DNA of 64,000 bases from CALFER01 sp964472395 (lineage in GTDB: Bacteria > CSSED10-310 > CALFER01): contig CAYYMM010000003.1 in the NCBI GenBank assembly GCA_964472395.1, positions 53,366-117,365 of the forward strand, in the 5' to 3' direction. Every line of letters begins with the position of its first letter. Within the stretch, counting starts at the first letter, position 1. Shown here piece after piece: positions 26,287-35,123 of this stretch. The notes beneath the pieces are model-generated. The model searched no databases, was not told the DNA's origin, and saw nothing but the letters and a program-made list of their open reading frames with translations. The translations under genes were made by a program, and so were the position numbers.

Positions 26287-26426
26287 TGTGTCCTCCACGA
26301 CAGAGTCAACGAATGGCAGGATATCCCCCGGCCCGGTCAATCGCAACTTTCACACCTTGCTCCCTTTCGTTTACGTGAACTTTGTCATAGTCTCCCCGTA
26401 ATTTCTCTCGAATGGAGATTCTCAGC

Positions 26427-27272
26427 ATGATTGCTCTGATGAATGTGACGAAATCGTTCGGAAAGACACTTGCAGTCGATGATTTGTCATTGCGTATCGA
26501 ACCGGGGGAGATCTTCGGATTGCTCGGACCCAACGGTGCCGGAAAATCCACCTCGATCAACATGACGGTCGGCCTGTTGAATCCTGACAAAGGACGGATC
26601 GCGATCGGAGACGGCGGCTCACCTCACGATCCCGCAATACGAAAGCAACTCGGAATCGCCCCTCAGGCACTGGCCCTTTACGATGAGCTGACGGCCATGG
26701 AAAATCTCAGGTTTTTCGGCAAAATTCAGAAAATGCCGTCGGGAATGCTGAAGGACCGTGTGCCGGAACTGCTGTGTAAAATCGGGTTGTGGGACCGGCG
26801 AAACGACCGGATCAAGACCTATTCCGGCGGTATGAAACGGCGTCTGAATCTTGCCGTCGCATTGATCCATCGCCCGCGCATCGTGCTTCTCGATGAACCG
26901 ACCGCCGGAGTCGATCCTCAATCCCGACATGCGTTGTTCGAATCGATCGGCGAATTGCGCAGGGACGGTGTGACTGTGCTCTTGACGACGCATTACATGG
27001 AAGAAGCCGAGAAACTCAGTTCGCGCGTCGGTATTATGGACAAAGGCCGCCTGCTCGCACTCGGGCGGGTCAGTGATCTGATCGCATCCCATGGGGGGAA
27101 AAGCCGTTTGTATGCGCAGCGCGCCGACCGTGAGTTTTTTCTCGAAACGGATGACCCGATGGCCGAACTGGTGGGGTTGCAGGCCGGAGGAACCTTGCTT
27201 CAGTTCAAAGTTGAATCGCCGGATCTGGAACATGTCTTTCTGAATCTGACCGGCCGGAATCTGAGGGATTGA
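26427..27272 (+). CDS. ABC exporter ATP-binding subunit
   Basis: 281 residues. Walker A GPNGAGKST near residue 38, Q-loop IAPQALALY, ABC signature YSGGMKRR (a variant of LSGGQ) with Walker B IVLLDEPTAGVDP, and H-loop LLTTHYMEEAE. This is the ABC-2-type exporter (DrrA/CcmA-like) group, which drives export of lipids, drugs or polysaccharides with a membrane partner. The start at MIALMN is chosen because GGAG lies about 9 nt before it; a longer form with 5 extra residues is possible. The permease gene follows 2 bp after the stop. Confidence 0.92.
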   Translation: MIALMNVTKSFGKTLAVDDLSLRIEPGEIFGLLGPNGAGKSTSINMTVGLLNPDKGRIAIGDGGSPHDPAIRKQLGIAPQALALYDELTAMENLRFFGKIQKMPSGMLKDRVPELLCKIGLWDRRNDRIKTYSGGMKRRLNLAVALIHRPRIVLLDEPTAGVDPQSRHALFESIGELRRDGVTVLLTTHYMEEAEKLSSRVGIMDKGRLLALGRVSDLIASHGGKSRLYAQRADREFFLETDDPMAELVGLQAGGTLLQFKVESPDLEHVFLNLTGRNLRD

Positions 27273-27274
27273 CG

Positions 27275-28564
27275 ATGAACGCCATACTTGCAATTGCCCA
27301 TAAAGATCTGAAGCTGCTGCTTCGCGACAAAACCGGCTTTTTCTTCACCTTCTTTTTTCCGATCATCATCGCGGTCTTCTTTGGATCGATTTTTTCGGAC
27401 AACGGAGGGAAACCGGTCGGGTTGCACGTGATGATTGTGGATGACGACCAATCGGCGGCATCCGAAGCGTTCATCGCCCAACTGGAAGCATCGGACGAAT
27501 TATCGGTACAGCGCAGTCTGAAGGAGGAAGCGGTCGAGCAAGTCCGGTTGGGAAAGGAAGTCGCGTACATCGAAATCAAGAAGGGATTTGGGGACGCTCA
27601 GGAGCGGATGTTCTGGGGTGATCCGCCGGAAATCGAAATCGGGATCGACCCGGCGCGCCGCGGCACCTCCGGCATGCTCCAGGGGATTCTCATGAAGTAT
27701 GGCGTGAACGCGTTTCAGAAGCGATTTTCGGACCCCTCTCTGATGAGGCGTTCCATCCAGGACTCACTGGAAAGCATCCAGTCCGGCAGTACGATGGACG
27801 ATTCGCGCAGGAAACACCTCACGGGCTTCCTGACCGAACTGAACGCATATCTCGATCAGCCCACCCCGATTGTCGACGGACCCGTGTCCGGGAACAGCGG
27901 ATTTGGCGGGATGAATCCCCTCGTCGTGACCGCCCGGGATGTTGCGCTGGAAAAGCGTGGGCCTCAGAGCGGATATTCAATCTCGTTTCCACAGGGCATC
28001 ATGTGGGGCATCATCGGGTGCGCGGCGTCGTTCGGTGTATCACTGGTGATCGAACGCACCCGGGGCACGCTCATGCGGCTACAGACAGCTCCGATCGATC
28101 AACTGCACATCCTCGGAGGCAAGGCTCTGGCATGCTTCGTCACGACCTGTGTCCTCGCCGCGGGAACACTCGGAATCGCCATTCTGTTCTTCGGTATCCG
28201 CCCCAATTCGTTCCCATTGCTCAGCATATCGATCGTCTCGATCAGTTTCGAGTTTGTCGGGATCATGATGCTGCTGTCCGTGCTCGGGAGGACCGAGCGA
28301 TCGGCGGCCGGTATCGGATGGGCCGTCCTGATGATGATGTCCATGATCGGCGGGGGCATGCTGCCGTTGTTTATCATGCCGGAGTGGATGCAGACCGCGA
28401 GCAACATCAGTCCGGTTAAATGGGCGATGATCGCGATGGAGGGATCGATCTGGCGGCAGTTCAGTCTGAACGAGTTACTGGTGCCGTGGATGATTCTCTG
28501 GGGAATCGGTTCCGTGGGATTTCTGAGCGGCGTCTGGATGTTCCGGAGATCTCGTTCCGAATGA
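27275..28564 (+). CDS. ABC-2-type permease
   Basis: 429 residues. One N-terminal membrane segment (GFFFTFFFPIIIAVFFGSIF) is followed by a large extracytoplasmic domain (~45-230, with VGLHVMIVDDDQSA), then five membrane segments between ~240 and the end, including GIMWGIIGCAASFGVSLVIERTRGT and the conserved LMRLQTAPI turn. This is the fold of ABC-2 exporters. It pairs with the ATPase gene immediately upstream. The transported substrate is unknown. The C-terminal side of the operon is closed by an inverted repeat. Confidence 0.9.
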   Translation: MNAILAIAHKDLKLLLRDKTGFFFTFFFPIIIAVFFGSIFSDNGGKPVGLHVMIVDDDQSAASEAFIAQLEASDELSVQRSLKEEAVEQVRLGKEVAYIEIKKGFGDAQERMFWGDPPEIEIGIDPARRGTSGMLQGILMKYGVNAFQKRFSDPSLMRRSIQDSLESIQSGSTMDDSRRKHLTGFLTELNAYLDQPTPIVDGPVSGNSGFGGMNPLVVTARDVALEKRGPQSGYSISFPQGIMWGIIGCAASFGVSLVIERTRGTLMRLQTAPIDQLHILGGKALACFVTTCVLAAGTLGIAILFFGIRPNSFPLLSISIVSISFEFVGIMMLLSVLGRTERSAAGIGWAVLMMMSMIGGGMLPLFIMPEWMQTASNISPVKWAMIAMEGSIWRQFSLNELLVPWMILWGIGSVGFLSGVWMFRRSRSE

Positions 28565-28616
28565 GGTCCGTCGTCGGGGATAGCCCTGCTTTTGATCTCG
28601 GTTGCACAAAAAGGCT

Positions 28617-28642
28617 CACAGGAAAACGAGTGTTCTCCTGTG
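28617..28642. terminator. candidate bidirectional hairpin
   Basis: An inverted repeat with an 11-bp stem (one mismatch) beginning CACAGGA and ending TCCTGTG, with a GAGT loop, lies between the convergent exporter and beta-helix genes. No T-run follows on either strand, so termination is suggested only by position. Confidence 0.4.
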
Positions 28643-28770
28643 TTCGCATCACATAGCTTGCCCGTGACGTGTTGCCCGGAGAAGAGACTGTCAAGGCGAT
28701 CCAAAGATGGGGGCAAGTCCAATCCGTCTGGTTTTAGCGAATCCGTTCCGGCGAAAAGTCCGATTGAGTA

Positions 28771-31422
28771 TCAGTTGCCGAATCCCCAGACAATTTCAGC
28801 CAGATTACTGGTTACCTCTGACATTTCCCAGTTCGTGCACAAGGCCATGAACCGGATATCATCAAGAGAATAGGAAATTTCCGGCCATTGAAACTGCGAA
28901 ATGATGCTCAAGGTTTCTTTTCGGATCTGAATCGTCCGATAATCGAATTGGTATTCCGGACCTTCACAGAGCGTCCAGGAAGGGTAAAACCAGAGTTGAC
29001 CGCTGATTTCCAGAACGATGAACAAATGTGCGTCAAGAGCGCTATTGAGTTGGGATTCAGCTGAAAGATCCAGCCTGAATACGTCGCCGGAAGCAAAATA
29101 GGTAGCTGGCATCAGAAAACGAAGATCCATCCATGTTCCCGGTGCGGGAGGCTCAGCGGTTGAATAGTGATACCCGACATCCACCATGTCCGAATCTGCG
29201 ATTTCATCTGTCCTTGTGCTCATGGAATTCAGACAGATTCTTGGCGATCCGCTTGTGCAGTAATCCGACGCAGGCCATTGTCCCCTGTCAACACAGGGAC
29301 TGTCCTGAGCCTGGCCGGCGGCAGTATGACTCAAGTAGAAATTTCCCTCGGGTCCCGCGACAAAGAGCGGGTCTTCATCAAAGTTCGATGAATCCCAGAT
29401 AAAAGAAGCGACTGCCTCCGGTTCAACATAGACAGAAGCAAGTCCGTTCTCAATATCCGACGATGTGATACGAGTCATCTGTTCAGGAGCATATCCATTA
29501 TCTACTTCCACTTGAATCTGAACACCGGATGGAGAAAAGTTATCCCGCATGATGCAATTTTCGATAGAACTGTTTCGTACGACGCCGACAGACGCACCCG
29601 TATCCGCCGAATTATTTACAAAGGTACAATTTACCAATTCTGCGCTGGAGTCGAAACCCTCTACGTATACTGCACCACCTTCAGGGGCATGATTGCCTTC
29701 CAGAATGCAGTTCAGAACACGAACCTCCGTGGATTGCCCGCGAATGCCACCTCCTGCCGATGCACTGACATTTCCGGAGATGGTGCAATTCCAGATCTCA
29801 GCCCACCCTCCCACAAACAGTCCTCCAACAGTGGGCCCCGAGTTATTACGGATGATGCAATTCTCCACAAACTGCATATAGGGTTGATTACCGCTCGATA
29901 TAGTCGTCAGTCCCGCCATCACAAAATCAGGATTATCGGAACCATTGTCCTCGATGATGCAACGTCTGACGACCGATACGTCCGACAAATTCATCCCGAT
30001 ACCACCTTGACGATTATCCGAAATGACGCAATCCTGCACCCGAGCCGAGTTGCCTGTGCAGTACACTCCGCTACTGCTGCTACGTATGAATTTTATACCG
30101 GAAATCACAGCATTTCTGCATTGAGCTGAAAACGTCGTGTTGAGATATTCACCATCCAGAACGGTTTGGTCCGCACCCGCGCCGACAATCGAGACATTGT
30201 CGAGGATCAACCCATCCGTCCATTCATCTAAGGAGGAGACAGCATACTGTCCCGGCGCTAGATGTACGGTCAGGGGAAGGGAATCGGTCGCCTTGATGCG
30301 GTGGCATGCATGGTTGATTGTCCTGAATGGAAGATCCGGTGATATTCCGGGATTGCTGTCATCTCCGAATGGAGAAACATAAACATCCTGAATAATAGGA
30401 ACTCCATCGTATTGAGAATAGGCAAGATTGAATCGTGTTGAATTTGTTAGATATGGACTATTTTCATAATCGCTAAATATGTTATATGTCACCTGTATGG
30501 CAGGATCTGTATCCTGTGATGCATGGATAATTGTGTTTATAGCCTGTTGTTTACTACCGTGGAATGTATTCCCATATCCACTAGAACCTCCAATCGTAAT
30601 AGGCCCATAGAATGTCCAATATCCACCACCAGGTCCGCCGGTATGGAGCTTGTCATCTATAGCGATATCTTGCTGGTTCCCAATGAAGTGACATCTTGTT
30701 ACAGTTGATCCGAAACCAGGTCGATAGATGCTAAGGCCAAATCCTTCATTGGATGAAAATACACAGGAATCAATATAGCTCGACGAAACATAAGCTCCTC
30801 CGTATCGCTGTCCGTATAAAGCGTCAGGGTTCGTATGATTCCCAATAACCGAACAACCTGTCAATGTTAAAAAACCTCCATTCACAAACAACCCACCGCC
30901 CGCATTCGACGCCGTGTTATCCTCGAATACGCATTCTTGGATCTGAATCTGTATCTCATTGTCGAAATTAACAATACAGGCTCCTGCACCATTTGCAGCA
31001 CTACAGCCACTGATTCTGCAATTTATAAGATCCGTCCTCGACTCCACACTGTAAACTCCACCCCCGTCGCTCGTGTCAGCATTGCCATTTTGGATCGTCA
31101 ATCCGCGGATCGTGACGGAGCCGGGTTCATTGTTGCGATAAATGCCACGACCGTTGTGTTGGCAGTCAATGACACAATTATCGGGGCCGTTTTCAGACGC
31201 CAGTAATAATGACTTGTTGTGAAAAACCAAATTCTTGTTCATGCCGCCACTATAAACCCCATCCGATACAAGGATCGTGTCATTATCCAGCGCCGACTCG
31301 ATGGCGAGCTGAATGGAAGCATATTCCGCCGGCACGCGCAGTGTTGCGGCTATGGCAGGCAACGACCCCAGAATGGTCACAACGATACCAACACATAATA
31401 AAATCGATCTGTTGCTTTCCAT
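28771..31422 (-). CDS. secreted beta-helix protein with shared C-terminal module
   Basis: 883 residues. A signal peptide ends near residue 25 (ATLRVP begins the mature part). The beta-helix domain spans ~25-740: LRVPAEYASIQLAIESA, then repeating short strands such as VTIRGLTIQNGNA, VFEDNTASNAGGGLF, VQDCVISDNRQGG and VLNCILEGNHAPEGGAVY, a parallel right-handed beta-helix of the PbH1/polymorphic membrane protein kind. The last ~118 residues are a divergent copy of the shared module (ASGDVFRLDL, FIVLEISGQLWFYPSWT, final VWGFGN). The start is set by AGGAGG 8 nt upstream. The 5' two-thirds of the gene is visibly AT-richer than its neighbours. Function is probably surface-associated, perhaps glycan binding. 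Confidence 0.82.
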   Translation of the reverse strand: MESNRSILLCVGIVVTILGSLPAIAATLRVPAEYASIQLAIESALDNDTILVSDGVYSGGMNKNLVFHNKSLLLASENGPDNCVIDCQHNGRGIYRNNEPGSVTIRGLTIQNGNADTSDGGGVYSVESRTDLINCRISGCSAANGAGACIVNFDNEIQIQIQECVFEDNTASNAGGGLFVNGGFLTLTGCSVIGNHTNPDALYGQRYGGAYVSSSYIDSCVFSSNEGFGLSIYRPGFGSTVTRCHFIGNQQDIAIDDKLHTGGPGGGYWTFYGPITIGGSSGYGNTFHGSKQQAINTIIHASQDTDPAIQVTYNIFSDYENSPYLTNSTRFNLAYSQYDGVPIIQDVYVSPFGDDSNPGISPDLPFRTINHACHRIKATDSLPLTVHLAPGQYAVSSLDEWTDGLILDNVSIVGAGADQTVLDGEYLNTTFSAQCRNAVISGIKFIRSSSSGVYCTGNSARVQDCVISDNRQGGIGMNLSDVSVVRRCIIEDNGSDNPDFVMAGLTTISSGNQPYMQFVENCIIRNNSGPTVGGLFVGGWAEIWNCTISGNVSASAGGGIRGQSTEVRVLNCILEGNHAPEGGAVYVEGFDSSAELVNCTFVNNSADTGASVGVVRNSSIENCIMRDNFSPSGVQIQVEVDNGYAPEQMTRITSSDIENGLASVYVEPEAVASFIWDSSNFDEDPLFVAGPEGNFYLSHTAAGQAQDSPCVDRGQWPASDYCTSGSPRICLNSMSTRTDEIADSDMVDVGYHYSTAEPPAPGTWMDLRFLMPATYFASGDVFRLDLSAESQLNSALDAHLFIVLEISGQLWFYPSWTLCEGPEYQFDYRTIQIRKETLSIISQFQWPEISYSLDDIRFMALCTNWEMSEVTSNLAEIVWGFGN

Positions 31423-31467
31423 TATACCATCCTCCTCATACCTTTGTTCTAACAACTACTCAAATTT

Positions 31468-32056
31468 TTAATACAACATTGGTTTCCTTAAAGTCAAATA
31501 CGAAAGGTTCGCACTCCTGTATAAACAGTTGAGGATAAAGACTTTCGGCGCATTCGTATCCAGTAATTCGCGCGAAAACACCGAAAACGCCTGTAACTTG
31601 GCAACGAGAATCGACAAGATGCGCTGCAGCGCGTCGTAATCCCTCGACTGGGTCTCTTTGCTCAATCGCAGATGCTGCTTGCACATCTTGAATAACACCT
31701 CGATTTCCCACCGATAGCCATCGATTCGGACAATCTCTTCATCCGGCATGTCGGGATTGATCGACACCAGCACAACAGGGGCTTCCTGCATGGCGTCCAT
31801 CCGACGACGATATCCCGATGAGCGTTTAGAATGTCTAGTATTCATCCGTCCTTGCGAGCGTCAACATCCTAAAGCCTTTCATCATCCGTCCGATCAAATG
31901 GTCATAGACACAGGCGAGAAGCTCGACTTTCTTACTTCGATTGCGGGAATAGATCGAATCATCAATGATCAGGCATTTGATCCGGGTGTCCGCGGTCAGC
32001 TCCTGGATGAAATCATGAAGGATGCACCGAGTCAGGCTCAGGATGAGATGTCTTCA
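31468..32056 (-). pseudogene. degenerate IS4-family transposase
   Basis: Two overlapping minus-strand frames make a broken transposase. The frame from 32053 to a TAG at 31835-31837 encodes RIKCLIIDDSIYSRNRSKKV and GRMMKGFRMLTL, the first catalytic-Asp (DDS) region. The frame from 31845 to 31468 encodes SSGYRRRMDAMQEA, DEEIVRIDGYRWEIEVLFK, and LRLSKETQSRDYDALQ, which holds the last conserved Glu region. In intact members the region between YRRR and DEEI is well over 100 residues longer, so it is deleted here. A TGA at 32054-32056 also interrupts the N-terminal side. No terminal inverted repeat was found. Together this is an old IS relic. Confidence 0.85.
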
Positions 32057-32154
32057 GTTATTAAGGATCCAGTTTTAGTACATTCACAAAAACCCATTGA
32101 CACCGGTGAGGTGCCCGCTTAAATTCGCCCGATGAGGCTTCCGGAGGAAACAGG

Positions 32155-33231
32155 ATGAATCCCTGGTTTTTCATGCTCCTGATCGGAAATGTGGCGACGC
32201 TCGCTGCGACACCGCTGCCCGCTTCACTGTATTTCATAAAAGAAGGTCAGATATTCCGCATCGAACCCGGCGGGATCAATGCATACCCGGTGACTCGGTG
32301 CGTATCGCCGGTCGATGGATTCGATGTGTCGCCGATCGATTCGTCTCTCGTTTTTGTTTCCGGCAACACGCTGTTCATTTCAGACGCGACGGGAAAAAAT
32401 GTCAAGGACATCCTGACCGGTCCGAAGCTGTCGGTGCCGGCCGACGAAGTGACTCGTCTGAACGACCGGGCATCAATCGGGCAGCGGATCGCCTCCCCGA
32501 GATGGTCTCCGGATGGGACACGGATCGCATTCATTCGAAACGGCCTTCTGATGATCGATGTGGCGACTTCGCTCGTATCGACCGTTCATGCCAACGATCC
32601 GATTTCGGAATCATCGAAAAACAGCCTCGTTATCGATGCCATTCTGTCGTGGTCACCCGACTCGAGCTGTCTCGCGGTGTCGACGTATCGCTATCCCGCC
32701 ACGAGCCGGTATGGAATGAGTCTGTCACTGAAGAAGCTGGAAGGAACGCTCGTGGAATTGACAACGGGTGCCGATTTCACGCTTGCCTGGAACCCAGATG
32801 GGAACGAAGCTTTCGTGGCGATGGCATCGCAGGGGGGCGCGTGCTCTCTGATGCGGCTCGACGTGGCCGGAATGCGTCTGAGTTGCATCGGTGAGGACGT
32901 TCCGGCGCGATCGTCCTTTTTTTATCTCGGACCATCTGTGCATCCCCGGGATGGGATCCGGGTGTTCGTCGGGCAGAGTCACTCACCGGTGATGGCGCCC
33001 GATTCATTTATCATGAGTCGAATCCGTCCGGACGGGTATGGGCGAGTGGAGATCCGTCCGGAGCGATGGAAGATTCAGAGTGCCGTGTGGGCCGGGGATG
33101 GCAGCGGGGCGGCCGTGATCGAGACGGATGCAGCGGGCGACGGACGGTTGCTCTGGATCCCGGCATCTGCCGATACCATGAGGATTCTTGCCGTCAAAGT
33201 CTCCGGTCCTCTCCATTGGGGCCGGCGCTGA
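32155..33231 (+). CDS. secreted WD40-like/TolB-like beta-propeller protein
   Basis: 358 residues. Signal peptide 1-18 (FFMLLIGNVATLAAT). The mature part has repeats typical of WD40-like PD40/TolB propellers: SLYFIKEGQIFRIEPG, SPRWSPDGTRIAFIRNG, LSWSPDSSCLAVSTYR, TLAWNPDGNEAFVAMA and SAVWAGDGSGAAVIE. Such domains bind proteins or glycans in the periplasm or at the surface. A GGAGG precedes the ATG. It lies between the IS relic and the helicase promoter. Its role is not known. Confidence 0.82.
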   Translation: MNPWFFMLLIGNVATLAATPLPASLYFIKEGQIFRIEPGGINAYPVTRCVSPVDGFDVSPIDSSLVFVSGNTLFISDATGKNVKDILTGPKLSVPADEVTRLNDRASIGQRIASPRWSPDGTRIAFIRNGLLMIDVATSLVSTVHANDPISESSKNSLVIDAILSWSPDSSCLAVSTYRYPATSRYGMSLSLKKLEGTLVELTTGADFTLAWNPDGNEAFVAMASQGGACSLMRLDVAGMRLSCIGEDVPARSSFFYLGPSVHPRDGIRVFVGQSHSPVMAPDSFIMSRIRPDGYGRVEIRPERWKIQSAVWAGDGSGAAVIETDAAGDGRLLWIPASADTMRILAVKVSGPLHWGRR

Positions 33232-33256
33232 AGTGATCGCCCGCTCCCCGGCCGAT

Positions 33257-33285
33257 TTGACAAGCCCTTATACGATCGGTATAGT
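33257..33285 (+). promoter_or_regulatory. strong sigma-70-type promoter of the DEAD-box helicase gene
   Basis: A perfect TTGACA (33257-33262) is followed after 17 bp by TATAGT (33280-33285), matching 5 of 6. Transcription would start near 33292, leaving an untranslated leader of roughly 115 nt before the GTG start, long enough for regulation such as cold-responsive folding; no specific structure was identified. Confidence 0.7.
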
Positions 33286-33407
33286 TCGCGGAGTTGTGTC
33301 TCGAGCCCGTGACGAGTGACGGTTGCAGGTTTCCTTTTCGACGCACCTGTTCTCTCCTTTCGGACGGCGGGCAGAGCAAATCAAAATACGTCCGACTGGA
33401 GAATTCA

Positions 33408-34535
33408 GTGACAGTTGCCATTTCCAATGTTTTTTCACATCTATCCCCTCTCATTCAACGGGCGGTCGGTGCGGCAGGGTATACCCAGCCCACTCCCATC
33501 CAGGAACAGGCCATTCCTCATCTGCTGAACGGTCGGGATCTCCTGGGCTGCGCGCAGACCGGAACCGGAAAGACCGCCGCCTTTACCCTGCCGATTCTGG
33601 AACACCTTCTTAAAACGGCACGATCACCTGTTCCCGGTCGTCCGCGCGTCCTGATTCTGGCACCGACACGGGAGCTCGCGGCGCAGATCGACGAGAGCAT
33701 CCGGGATTACGGCCAGTTCAGCCGGATCACCCATGCGGTCATCTTCGGTGGTGTCCGGCAGCAAAGCCAGGTTCAGGCTTTGAAGCGGGGCGTCGACATC
33801 ATCGTCGCAACTCCCGGAAGATTGCTCGACCTGATGAATCAGGGCATCGTGATCCTGGACTCGATCGAGATCTTCGTGCTGGACGAAGCGGACCGAATGC
33901 TGGACATGGGTTTCATACCGGACATCCGCAGGATACTCGTGAAACTCCCGCAAAAGCGCCAGACTCTCTTCTTTTCAGCTACACTGCCTCCCGCCATCGT
34001 GCAACTCGCCCAGAGCATGGTGAAGGATCCGGTCCACATCACGATTGACCCCGAGCATCCCACCATCGATGCGATCACCCAGAAAGTCATTTTCACGGAG
34101 AAAGCCGAGAAACCCGGATTACTGTTGTCCCTGCTGAAGAACCGCAACATGGCTCGCGTGCTCGTGTTCACCCGGACGAAACACGGTGCAAACCGCATCG
34201 CCAAACGGTTGAACGAAGAGGGAATTCCGTGTGCGCCTATTCACGGTAACAAATCGCAGGTGGCCCGGGTCAAGGCACTCTCGGAATTCAAGAACGGACG
34301 CATCCGGGTGCTCGTGGCCACCGACATCGCATCGCGAGGCATCGATGTCGAAGGGATCACCCATGTCATCAATTTCGACATTCCCGAAGAGCCCGAGACC
34401 TACATTCACCGGATCGGACGCACCGCGCGAGCGGGCGCTTCCGGCATTGCGATTGCGTTTTGCAGTTCCGATGAGCGGAAAAATCTCAGAGATATCGATC
34501 TGCTGATACACCGGACATCGACCCAGGGTTTCTGA
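33408..34535 (+). CDS. DEAD-box ATP-dependent RNA helicase (RhlE-like)
   Basis: 375 residues with the full helicase motif set: Q-motif region YTQPTPIQEQAIP, I AQTGTGKT, Ia PTRELAAQ, Ib TPGRLLDL, II LDEADRMLDMGF, III FFSATLPP, then IV VLVFTRTKHGAN, V TDIASRGIDVEG and VI HRIGRTARAG. These enzymes unwind short RNA duplexes in ribosome assembly, RNA decay or cold adaptation. It ends soon after motif VI and lacks the long basic tail of many RhlE proteins. The GTG start is favoured by GGAG 6-7 nt upstream; a 38-residue longer in-frame extension lacks helicase similarity. The repeat array starts 3 bp after its stop codon. Confidence 0.95.
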   Translation: MTVAISNVFSHLSPLIQRAVGAAGYTQPTPIQEQAIPHLLNGRDLLGCAQTGTGKTAAFTLPILEHLLKTARSPVPGRPRVLILAPTRELAAQIDESIRDYGQFSRITHAVIFGGVRQQSQVQALKRGVDIIVATPGRLLDLMNQGIVILDSIEIFVLDEADRMLDMGFIPDIRRILVKLPQKRQTLFFSATLPPAIVQLAQSMVKDPVHITIDPEHPTIDAITQKVIFTEKAEKPGLLLSLLKNRNMARVLVFTRTKHGANRIAKRLNEEGIPCAPIHGNKSQVARVKALSEFKNGRIRVLVATDIASRGIDVEGITHVINFDIPEEPETYIHRIGRTARAGASGIAIAFCSSDERKNLRDIDLLIHRTSTQGF

Positions 34536-34537
34536 TT

Positions 34538-34661
34538 CGCCCCATCCACCGATTTCGCCGATTCCATTCGCCCCATCCACCGATTTCGCCGATTCCATTC
34601 GCTGCATCCACCGATTACGCCGATTCCATTCGCTGCATCCACCGATTACGCCGATTTCGCT
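34538..34661. repeat. four tandem 31-bp repeats
   Basis: Four units with an exact 31-bp period begin at 34538, 34569, 34600 and 34631. Each contains CATCCACCGATT followed by TTCGCCGATT or ACGCCGATT and ends CCATT except the last. Two variants exist: CGCCCC heads with TTC in the first two, and CGCTG heads with TAC in the last two. Units are back to back without spacers, so this is not a CRISPR array. Confidence 0.9.
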
Positions 34662-35036
34662 GATTCAACCCCAATCACCCAAATGCTGAGTGATGTCACA
34701 CCCGCTATCCGCAACCCGACGAGATGAAAAGAAATCGGCGTCAATCTGCGGAATCTGTGGATAAAAAAAAGTCCACGCTCACCCTCGTCCATCCTCCGAT
34801 TGCACCAATCACATTCGCTGCATCCACCGATTACGCCGATTTCGCTGATTCAACCCCAACACACAACTGCTGAGTGATGTCACACCTGCTTTCCGCAACC
34901 CGAAGAGATGAAAAGAAATCGGCGTCAATCTGCGGAATCTGTGGATAAAAAAAGTCCACGCACCACCCTCGTCCATCCTCCGATTGCACCGATTCTTTTC
35001 GCTGCATCCACCGATTACACAGATTTCGCTGATTCG
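34632..35036. repeat. higher-order ~184-bp repeat with embedded inverted copies
   Basis: The stretch starting at 34632 recurs at 34817 and in part at 35001 (spacings 185 and 184 bp), so there are two near-complete copies and a third partial one. Besides the CATCCACCGATT head, each full copy holds AAGAAATCGGCGTCAATC followed by GGAATCTGTGGATA, which is a degenerate inverted copy of the head. Transcripts or single strands could therefore fold into hairpins. No gene is apparent in 34536-35123. Confidence 0.85.
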
Positions 35037-35123
35037 TCCTAGATGTGCAATCTGCCCGATCGGGCTGGTCCGCGCATACACAGATCGATCGATCCCTTTT
35101 TACTTGCCTGATGCGCCTGCAAC

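Noticed and set aside
31748..32122. Plus-strand frame over the IS relic
   Set aside because: The minus strand encodes transposase motifs across the same bases.
34538..34661. CRISPR array resemblance of the tandem 31-bp units
   Set aside because: Units are contiguous with no unique spacers and no cas genes are nearby.
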